Virus record (IMG/VR): IMGVR_UViG_3300042908_001001
Location: 1 to 64,000 of that record
DNA length: 64,000 bases
Origin: a virus
Strand: one strand, 5' to 3'
Below the pieces are notes generated by a model, which saw only the letters and a list, made by a program, of their open reading frames with translations, had not been told where the DNA came from and made no database searches. Made by a program: the position numbers and the translations under genes. Shown here piece by piece: positions 58,289 to 64,000 of the stretch; positions within the stretch are counted from its first letter, which is position 1, and every line of letters begins with the position of its first letter.

Positions 58289-58332
58289 TTGACAAGTACA
58301 GAATAAGGGGATAAGATGGTTAGTATAAACCA
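58289..58332 (+). promoter_or_regulatory. accessory promoter and operator, copy E
   Basis: TTGACA, 17 bp, TAAGAT, then TGGTT-AGTATA-AACCA (58317-58332). Nearly identical to copy D over 45 bp. Confidence 0.78.
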
Positions 58333-58353
58333 AGTAAAGAGAGATTAAAGATT

Positions 58354-58650
58354 ATGAACGCTAGAAAATACGACGACATTCAAACAAATACAGTTACTCG
58401 CTACGAAATCGCTTTGATGGAAGGCGAAAAAATAATCAAAGTTTTAGGTTACACAGCAAAGAAAACAAAGCAAGCTTTATTCAATACAGTAAGTAATGGG
58501 GATGACTTAACAAAATACTTTCAAGAATCAGAATTAGATTGCGAATATTTTTATGATAAAAAATGGGGGATCGTATTTTGCCCACGATTAAGAGTCGCAT
58601 TTTCTGGTAGAACAGAGAGACAAGTGGCAACAGAAAAAGTATTTGCATAA
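58354..58650 (+). CDS. moron gene 3
   Basis: 98 residues, alpha/beta, no recognised family; SELDCEYFYDKKWGIVF in the middle. Own promoter and terminator, between tail genes. Same leader as moron 2 but unrelated protein. Confidence 0.65.
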   Translation: MNARKYDDIQTNTVTRYEIALMEGEKIIKVLGYTAKKTKQALFNTVSNGDDLTKYFQESELDCEYFYDKKWGIVFCPRLRVAFSGRTERQVATEKVFA

Positions 58651-58671
58651 AAACTAAATCAATCCACTCTT

Positions 58672-58704
58672 AACCCTCGCCCTAAAAAGTGAGGGTTATT
58701 TTGT
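58672..58704 (+). terminator. moron 3 terminator
   Basis: AACCCTC ... GAGGGTT (7 bp), then ATTTTGTTTT. Confidence 0.78.
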
Positions 58705-58753
58705 TTTAATAATTATGGTTATTATTTATTGTCGTTAAATATTTAAAACAATT

Positions 58754-59476
58754 ATGGTACTTGCAGTAAATAGTAATCAGAGAGCGCGATTTGTAAAAAG
58801 TTTAGGGATTGACGAAAATAGTCTCCCTTTTGTATTATTCCCTAAACAATCTTTAATTCAGTCGGTTAGTAACTTAGTGACTGAATCGGTCGCTGGTTTT
58901 GATATTCCCATTATTAATGATTTTACGCCTTCCGAGAAACTCCTTTTTACCGCGATTGATTTAAAAGCCCGTCCTCTCTATATTGAATATCAGGAAGTCA
59001 ATGAGGATCTGGCAGAAGCATTGTCTTTGGTCGTTACCGCCGATGGTTCGCCATTAGTTCCCGATGGAATTGAACCGATTAAATTCATCACTCCTGATTC
59101 TGAATTTGTGCAATCAGAGATTTATACACAAATCACAAAATCACAGTCTTACAAGCGATTTAAACGTGACAACCGTGAGCTATTTGACGATCAGGATCAG
59201 GTCTATACGAAACTGATTATCCTTGACCTCACAATGGGACGTGCCAAAGTTGCTTTATTCCTTTCTACTCGGATTGATACAACTTGGTTTGATCGTGCAA
59301 ACGAGTTAAGTGTTGAGCAAATTAAGGAGATTGTGCAATTTATCCAGAAGGAAGGTAACGGGGGTAAAACGGAAGATGAACCAACAGAAGAAGACGAAAC
59401 TAAAGGAGAGGTAGTTACCGAAAAAAACGACTCCAACAAGAAATCGAAAGATGGTCAGATCACTACTGGGAACTAG
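58754..59476 (+). CDS. tail assembly chaperone (G-type)
   Basis: 240 residues, helical, charged C-terminus (EDEPTEEDETKGE). Position before the tape measure and the overlapping -1 frame identify it as the G-type chaperone. Codon 225 lies in a slippery A-AAA-AAC heptamer (59422-59428), allowing a minority of ribosomes to make a longer GT product. Tail proteins of this class coat and fold the tape measure. Confidence 0.75.
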   Translation: MVLAVNSNQRARFVKSLGIDENSLPFVLFPKQSLIQSVSNLVTESVAGFDIPIINDFTPSEKLLFTAIDLKARPLYIEYQEVNEDLAEALSLVVTADGSPLVPDGIEPIKFITPDSEFVQSEIYTQITKSQSYKRFKRDNRELFDDQDQVYTKLIILDLTMGRAKVALFLSTRIDTTWFDRANELSVEQIKEIVQFIQKEGNGGKTEDEPTEEDETKGEVVTEKNDSNKKSKDGQITTGN

Positions 59477-59835
59477 CGATCGCGCTTCCTAACGATGATA
59501 GATTTGATTATAGAAATTTTGCCAATCAATCACCTAGATTAATTAGGCAAGCACTCAATCAAATCTATCAAAAAAGGAACCTTGACCAGTATTCTACGGC
59601 TTTAGGGATTTCAACTTATGCAAACGCTAATAGAGGAGAAAATAGTCAGCCTATTGAGTTTTATCAATTCTTACCTCATCCATTAGTTTGGAGACAAAAT
59701 AATACTCAGAAGAAAATAAATATTAGTAAGAATACAGCGATTCAATTCTTAGCTGATTACTCTAGCTTTACCTCTGAAATGTTATCCGTCTTTGATGAAT
59801 GGATGGATGAGATAAGAATGACAGCAAGCGGTTAA
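59404..59835 (+). CDS. tail assembly chaperone T extension (-1 frame)
   Basis: An open frame in -1 relative to G, with no start codon of its own. It begins after TAA 59401-59403 and ends at TAA 59833-59835. Frameshifting at 59428 would add 135 residues (RLQQEIERWSDHYWELAIAL ...) to 225 of G, giving a fusion of about 360 residues. The protein-like content (Trp, HIP1-coded AIAL) and position match lambda-type GT products. Confidence 0.78.
   Translation, partial: RRGSYRKKRLQQEIERWSDHYWELAIALPNDDRFDYRNFANQSPRLIRQALNQIYQKRNLDQYSTALGISTYANANRGENSQPIEFYQFLPHPLVWRQNNTQKKINISKNTAIQFLADYSSFTSEMLSVFDEWMDEIRMTASG
59422..59428 (+). promoter_or_regulatory. -1 frameshift slippery heptamer
   Basis: A-AAA-AAC in the zero frame of G (codons AAA at 59423 and AAC at 59426), a canonical X-XXY-YYZ site. 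Both A-site and P-site tRNAs re-pair to AAA after slipping. Confidence 0.75.
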
Positions 59836-59864
59836 CCCTATTATTTATTTGGTAGGGTTTTCTA
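59834..59864 (+). terminator. terminator after chaperone
   Basis: AACCCTA ... TAGGGTT (7 bp, 12-base loop) then TTCT. Starts inside the T stop codon and ends the + transcript before the minus-strand block. Confidence 0.72.
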
Positions 59865-59867
59865 TTG

Positions 59868-60074
59868 TTAAGACGTAATACTTACTACGCAAGCAGAATG
59901 ATAGGGTTTTGCATATATGTAATGGTTCCCGCCTGTATCTGTTTTCTCTCTTAAAAGAAATACAATTTTATCAAACTCTTTCATCCTATCTTTGTCAACC
60001 GAATCAATCGTGTAAAGCTTGTTTCGGATAAAAATTTTATATCCTTCTTTTACTTGCGACCAAGGTACAATCAT
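59868..60074 (-). CDS. hypothetical small protein
   Basis: 68 residues, beta-rich and SH3-like (SQVKEGYKIFIRNKLYTIDSV). Last gene of the minus-strand helicase operon; 2 bp after the previous stop. Function unknown. Confidence 0.55.
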   Translation of the reverse strand: MIVPWSQVKEGYKIFIRNKLYTIDSVDKDRMKEFDKIVFLLREKTDTGGNHYIYAKPYHSACVVSITS

Positions 60075-60076
60075 AA

Positions 60077-60478
60077 TTAAATCCTCTCAATTTGGTTAGG
60101 GTACACGCTTCCTTCCGTCCCGTCTTCATATTTTATATTAATATGGGGGCGAAACGAATCCATCGTAAAATAATCCTCTTTATGAATCTTTTTTAAGCTA
60201 TCATCCCACTCATGACGGGAACCTCTGTAAATACTGACAATGCCTATTTTGCCCGTTATTTTATGCCTTACCCTATCACCATTTGAGACTAGGCTAATAT
60301 CCCATAAAGGATTTTCAGGATTATGGCATATTTTATTCTTTTGGCTTTTAATTCGGTTGAACTCATTTAATTTATCTTCGGGAAGTTGAGATAAAAAATG
60401 AGATAACATACCTTGGGGAATAACATCTAATTGATTGATGTCATTGGTTGCGATCGCACGTTCCAGTAGTTCAATCAT
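60077..60478 (-). CDS. hypothetical protein
   Basis: 133 residues. N-terminal helical half and a C-terminal beta segment (VSNGDRVRHKITGKIGIVSI) resembling small DNA-binding or KOW-like barrels. Overlaps the upstream gene by ATGA. Function unknown. Confidence 0.55.
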   Translation of the reverse strand: MIELLERAIATNDINQLDVIPQGMLSHFLSQLPEDKLNEFNRIKSQKNKICHNPENPLWDISLVSNGDRVRHKITGKIGIVSIYRGSRHEWDDSLKKIHKEDYFTMDSFRPHINIKYEDGTEGSVYPNQIERI

Positions 60479-60804
60479 TTAACTGCTCTCCTTAAAATAC
60501 TTAGTCCAAAATCTGTCTTGGAAAACTCTTTTCCAATCTCTTTGGACTGTTGATTAGTTAATTTTGTTTGATGGTCAACTGTGCCAAAGAATATATCACT
60601 TCCTTTTTTCTTTCTTTGAACCATTGCGACTAATTCAAAATCCCCAAGAATTCCACTACTGACTACTACTCCAACTAGATAAAAGTTAGGGTCTGTAATG
60701 TCTTTTTTTGCCTTATTAGCTATCTCAAAAGCCTTACTATCTTCTAATGCTTTTGTGATGTGCCATTTCTTAACAGGCTGTGTTCCGAAACCTTTAGTGG
60801 TCAT
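60475..60804 (-). CDS. hypothetical protein
   Basis: 109 residues, alpha/beta (FYLVGVVVSSGILGDF). Overlaps the helicase stop by ATGA and the next gene by ATGA. Function unknown. Confidence 0.55.
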   Translation of the reverse strand: MTTKGFGTQPVKKWHITKALEDSKAFEIANKAKKDITDPNFYLVGVVVSSGILGDFELVAMVQRKKKGSDIFFGTVDHQTKLTNQQSKEIGKEFSKTDFGLSILRRAVK

Positions 60805-62717
60805 TTCTTTTTAACTCCTAGTAATGGTCTTGATAATCCGAACTCGTAGGCAATATTTAATAAATCACCATCTACATTGCCTTGTAGTAGTTTTTTCTGG
60901 TAACTATCTTTGATTAACTTTTCCTGAGCATATTTGTGAGTCCCTACAATTTCCCACCATTTAAAAGTTTGTAGATTGTCAATCACAACTCCCTTATACT
61001 GCCTTCCGTTGGGCATATAATAGGTTTTGTCAGGATAACCAAACTCAAGATAAAGAAAGTCCTGAATAAGGTCTTTATGAACTCCCATTAACTTAAGTTT
61101 ATCAGAATAAATTTGATGGTTAATGTCTGAATTTTGGAAGTTAAAAACGGCTCCTATGAACCAGTCAGGATGTGGTAAATATCCCCAACGTTCGTAAAAG
61201 TGTTCATAGATTTTATCGAGTGGTTTGTGATTATCGGTAAAGCGTTTATAGAGTTGATAACGTAGCCATTTATAGGCTTTTTTCTTCTCAGGGGAAAGGA
61301 ACTCAGAGACAATAAATCTTACTTCATAGTCTTTTGGTTCAACCTCTTTTTTAGGGAATTCATAATGGCAATGAGGGCATACCCTAGCAAATATAGGGAT
61401 TGATTTTCCGCATCCTCCATCTTTTTCAGGGCATTCCTTTTCTAATGCCATATTCTCCTTTTCAGGAGGGCATAAAGAAACATGAGATAAGTCTAAAGGA
61501 TCATCAATATCAAACTTTTTGCAGATATGTTTAAAGCATTCCCCAAAATCATAAATCGTTTTAAATGGGATACCGTCAAACTTCCTTAGAACCCGTCCTG
61601 CCATTTGGATAATGAGTTGAGGTGAACGACTCGGACGACCGATCAATTCAACCTCTAGACTGGGATCGTCATGCCCTTCTGTGAACTTTCCAACCCCTAC
61701 TAAAACATCAAAATCATGATTAGAATGCTCTAAGAAAATCCTATCAGCATCTTTATCATTTTCCCCTACTAAATATTTAGCAGATACTCCATTATCTAGA
61801 AATTGCTGACACAAATCCTTTGCTTGATTGACATTAGAAGTGAACGCGATCGCTTTCTTCCCTTTTTCGGCATTGATATAGGTTTCAACTATTTTGGCAT
61901 TGTACTCAGTGTTACAAGCCTTGATGAGTGACCCCATAGTATAGTCACCTGAATCATCCGTTTCTAGATTGTCTGTGACCTCCGTTTTAATGTCTAAAAT
62001 TCTGTCTTGTGCTAAATACCCTTGATTGATTAATTCCCTTGGACTAGGGCATTTAACAACAAACTGGACGTATTTACAATACCCTTCTCTACCTTTATCG
62101 GGTTTTCCGTCAGGCAAGTATAATTTGTTGCCTTGATTGTCGGTAAAATGGACAATTGATTCACTTCTCCAAGGTGTAGCAGTTAGCCACAAAAAGAAGC
62201 ATTTTGAGAGTGCCATAATGCCGCCCGAATAAAAGTTTTCAATTATTCGAGAGAATCGGAAAAAACCGCATATATGCGCTTCGTCGGTAATGACTAAGCC
62301 GATATTTGGAGGCATAGCAGACTCACCTAGCCGCCTGTGACGGGCTTCTAATGTTTGAATCATACAAAGTTGAACACTTTTGCTATGATCGTTAATTGCT
62401 ACGTTTTTTAATGCTTCTATGGGCATTTTTAAGTTAGTTGCAAGCCGTTCGATAGTCATCCCTGAAGCGATGATAGAAATATCATCAACTCCAATATTTA
62501 ATAATGCTTTGACGGTTTGAGCTATTAGCTTTTTGCGATGGCAACAGAACAAAACCCTACGATTTTTTTTAGTTGCATCTTGAATAATTTTTGACGCAAT
62601 AGCTGTCTTGCCTGATCCCGTAGGCCCATAAATTAATCCCTGATGAAAACCTTTCTTAAAAAAACTGTAGGCATCCGAGATGACCTGTAATTGATAATCA
62701 CGATAGGCTATCGACAT
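60801..62717 (-). CDS. SF2 DEAH-type helicase with zinc ribbon
   Basis: 638 residues. Motif I GPTGSGKTAIA (about 31), motif II DEAH (ITDEAHICG), motif III TATPWR, motif VI QMAGRVLR: an SF2 translocase close to the restriction-subunit/RecG-like UvsW group. A four-Cys ribbon follows (CPEKDGGCG ... CPHC). It may handle replication intermediates or act as a UvsW-type branch migrator. First large gene of the minus-strand operon. Confidence 0.85.
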   Translation of the reverse strand: MSIAYRDYQLQVISDAYSFFKKGFHQGLIYGPTGSGKTAIASKIIQDATKKNRRVLFCCHRKKLIAQTVKALLNIGVDDISIIASGMTIERLATNLKMPIEALKNVAINDHSKSVQLCMIQTLEARHRRLGESAMPPNIGLVITDEAHICGFFRFSRIIENFYSGGIMALSKCFFLWLTATPWRSESIVHFTDNQGNKLYLPDGKPDKGREGYCKYVQFVVKCPSPRELINQGYLAQDRILDIKTEVTDNLETDDSGDYTMGSLIKACNTEYNAKIVETYINAEKGKKAIAFTSNVNQAKDLCQQFLDNGVSAKYLVGENDKDADRIFLEHSNHDFDVLVGVGKFTEGHDDPSLEVELIGRPSRSPQLIIQMAGRVLRKFDGIPFKTIYDFGECFKHICKKFDIDDPLDLSHVSLCPPEKENMALEKECPEKDGGCGKSIPIFARVCPHCHYEFPKKEVEPKDYEVRFIVSEFLSPEKKKAYKWLRYQLYKRFTDNHKPLDKIYEHFYERWGYLPHPDWFIGAVFNFQNSDINHQIYSDKLKLMGVHKDLIQDFLYLEFGYPDKTYYMPNGRQYKGVVIDNLQTFKWWEIVGTHKYAQEKLIKDSYQKKLLQGNVDGDLLNIAYEFGLSRPLLGVKKK

Positions 62718-62844
62718 TTCCCCTCATCCGTTCAATCTTGCTGACAAGTTTATCCATATCGGACTGCATGGATGCAAGATAGAAATTGTCGTATTGCAAA
62801 GTTCCAAAACGAAACTTTATGGTCGTAAAAGTGAAAACTTGCAC
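62698..62844 (-). CDS. small protein upstream of helicase
   Basis: 48 residues, GTG start with a strong GGAGG site 8 bp before; its stop lies 20 bp inside the helicase gene. Beta start then helical end. Probably the first gene of the operon. Function unknown. Confidence 0.55.
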   Translation of the reverse strand: MQVFTFTTIKFRFGTLQYDNFYLASMQSDMDKLVSKIERMRGNVDSLS

Positions 62845-62873
62845 TATTTAGTCCTCCGTACTGGCTTGCTCTT

Positions 62874-62903
62874 ATTATAAACACGGTCTTTTTAAAATGT
62901 CAA
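62874..62903 (-). promoter_or_regulatory. promoter of helicase operon
   Basis: Minus strand TTGACA (62903-62898), 18 bp, TATAAT (62879-62874), preceded by TGTTTTAAAAACTTTG. Drives the genes down to 59868. Confidence 0.72.
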
Positions 62904-62971
62904 CAAAGTTTTTAAAACATTTTTAGGTTTTGAGCGTGGTTATTATTCTGTAAGGCTTTTGAGGTTTTGTT

Positions 62972-64000
62972 ATGGCGATCGCACTAGAAGAGTTAATCCT
63001 ACAATTTTCAATCGACTCGGACGGACTAGAGAAAGGTCTGGACTCAGTTTCGGCTAGGGCAAGAGCCAAGGCTAAGGAGATCGAGGGAATGGCGATCGCT
63101 CCTAAAGTCGATTTGAAGGGTTTGCACGACCTTAACAAGCTTTTGGATATAAAACAGAGGCATATAAAGGAAACGGCTGATTTTGCCAAGCGCACCCCCA
63201 TTGTGATGGGTGTGGATGTTAGTCAGGTTAAGGAGGCGAGAAAGGAATTACAGGGATTAAAAGCTGATTTAGGGATGAGTGGAGGTAATCAGACGATCAG
63301 GGTTAAGGTTGAGCATGATTATAAAGTCGATATTCGAGAGTCCAATCGGGATATTGTTAGCGCGATTAATGGGCTAAGAAACGAGTTCAAAGAAGTAGCA
63401 AAATCATCTAAAAAAACAGATACTCCAAAGCAACAAAAAGACCCTAGTAGTGATTTAGCTAAAGAGATTAAGCAGGGCTTTAATCAAATGAAGTCTGGCA
63501 ATATTTTTGAGGGAATTGGCAAAATCGCCTTAAGTCCTGCCAAAGCAATCTTTACGGGATTCTATGAAGGGATAGGTTTAACCGCGTCTTCAAAGCTTAC
63601 CAAGGGTGCTATTAAAAGTATTGAAAGTGAATGGAATTTTACCCTAGATGCACTAGGTAAAGGGACTGGAAAAGCTTTTGGTAGTATCGGTAAGAACGCG
63701 GCTGATTTGTTGTTGCATTCGATGGGGACATCTACAGAACAAATTAATGGGATGTTTGAGGATTTATCCCAAGGCTTTAATGATATTTTTGATGAAAAAG
63801 AAGCTAGAACGCGAATCCAAAATATAGGGGATACTATTAACAAAACCCTAACAAATGCTTTTAAGAATGGCACGTTTATTAGTGACGATATTGCAGAATT
63901 AAAGTCTGCTATCAACGCCTATAAGGGATTAAGGCGGGAAAATATTGACAAAAGAAGAAAGCAGTCTGTAGATGAAACGGCTAGACAGGCAACAGAACAG
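62972..64000 (+). CDS. tape measure protein, N-terminal part, open at right edge
   Basis: 343 codons are open to the window end without a stop. Start ATG 62972 follows TTGAGG. The sequence (LILQFSIDSDGLEKGLDSVSARARAKAKEI) and repeated alpha-helical, Lys/Gln-rich make-up, with DSDGLEK-like and KEFKEV segments, fit a siphovirus tape measure that sets tail length. A HIP1 octamer lies at codon 2. The minus-strand helicase operon sits between it and its chaperone. Confidence 0.7.
   Translation, partial: MAIALEELILQFSIDSDGLEKGLDSVSARARAKAKEIEGMAIAPKVDLKGLHDLNKLLDIKQRHIKETADFAKRTPIVMGVDVSQVKEARKELQGLKADLGMSGGNQTIRVKVEHDYKVDIRESNRDIVSAINGLRNEFKEVAKSSKKTDTPKQQKDPSSDLAKEIKQGFNQMKSGNIFEGIGKIALSPAKAIFTGFYEGIGLTASSKLTKGAIKSIESEWNFTLDALGKGTGKAFGSIGKNAADLLLHSMGTSTEQINGMFEDLSQGFNDIFDEKEARTRIQNIGDTINKTLTNAFKNGTFISDDIAELKSAINAYKGLRRENIDKRRKQSVDETARQATEQ

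Noticed and set aside
52418-58332. Five repeated units considered as a CRISPR array
   Set aside because: Spacing is irregular (0.3-2.5 kb), genes lie between, and the units are promoters.

Overview
The window is 64 kb of an AT-rich, tightly packed genome that reads as a cyanophage or a cyanobacterial prophage / phage-plasmid. The octamer GCGATCGC (HIP1), which is over-represented in many cyanobacterial chromosomes, occurs several dozen times, in both coding and intergenic DNA. A XisF-like large serine recombinase points the same way. Virion genes are complete enough to call a tailed phage with a long, probably non-contractile (siphovirus-type) tail: large and small terminase, DUF1073 portal, DUF2213 protease/scaffold, DUF2184 major capsid, DUF4054 connector, tail tube, a frameshifted G/GT tail-assembly chaperone, tape measure, DUF2460 and DUF2163 tail-tip proteins, a J-like hub and LamG/collagen-like fibres. 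No sheath, endolysin or DNA polymerase was recognised. Both ends cut through genes.

Layout. 0-9.4 kb: a run of small early-type genes with a C5-cytosine methyltransferase, then the tail-tip and fibre block (+ strand) and a convergent DUF2460 tail gene that has an in-frame TAA followed by a 113-codon extension. 9.4-19.9 kb: regulation and replication. This holds a regulator, a 1159-residue primase-helicase with a long structured leader and two tandem intrinsic terminators, an operon with a divergent sigma-70-type factor, and the serine recombinase beside a 20-bp palindrome. 20-24.8 kb: packaging (TerL, ParB-like, TerS-like) plus a TET-associated-type glycosyltransferase. 24.8-28.1 kb: nucleotide and replication operon (sliding clamp, dCTP deaminase, MazG-like, thymidylate synthase homologue). 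28.6-34.1 kb: fibres, portal and minor head protein. 34.1-34.6 kb: a strong promoter and a non-coding, tRNA-like RNA region. 34.6-38.2 kb: a minus-strand operon with a 2OG-Fe(II) oxygenase and membrane proteins, then NrdB. 38.3-41 kb: small accessory genes and a VRR-NUC nuclease. 41-45.7 kb: minus-strand head operon. 45.8-50.4 kb: two N6-adenine-type methyltransferases and two HNH proteins. 50.5-55.2 kb: accessory region with a ribbon-helix-helix-like protein, a large nested palindrome, a five-repeat HTH array, Fur-box-like palindromes and HIP1-linked hairpins. 55.2-64 kb: tail module, interrupted by three promoter-gene-terminator cassettes (morons) and by a minus-strand helicase operon lying between the tail chaperone and the tape measure.

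How the genes may work together. Nucleotide-pool genes (dCTP deaminase, MazG-like, ThyA-like, NrdB), the sliding clamp and the primase-helicase would support replication. Three DNA methyltransferases, a glycosyltransferase and a 2OG-Fe(II) oxygenase make DNA modification or hypermodification a reasonable but unproven hypothesis. Two promoter families recur: one with an AT-rich block fused to TTGACATTTT, and one with TTGACAAGTA, 17 bp and TAAGAT followed by a small inverted repeat at the start site. These suggest coordinated early and accessory transcription. The non-coding region at 34.1-34.6 kb, the nested palindrome at 52.1 kb, the rep leader and the repeated cassettes are the least conventional parts.
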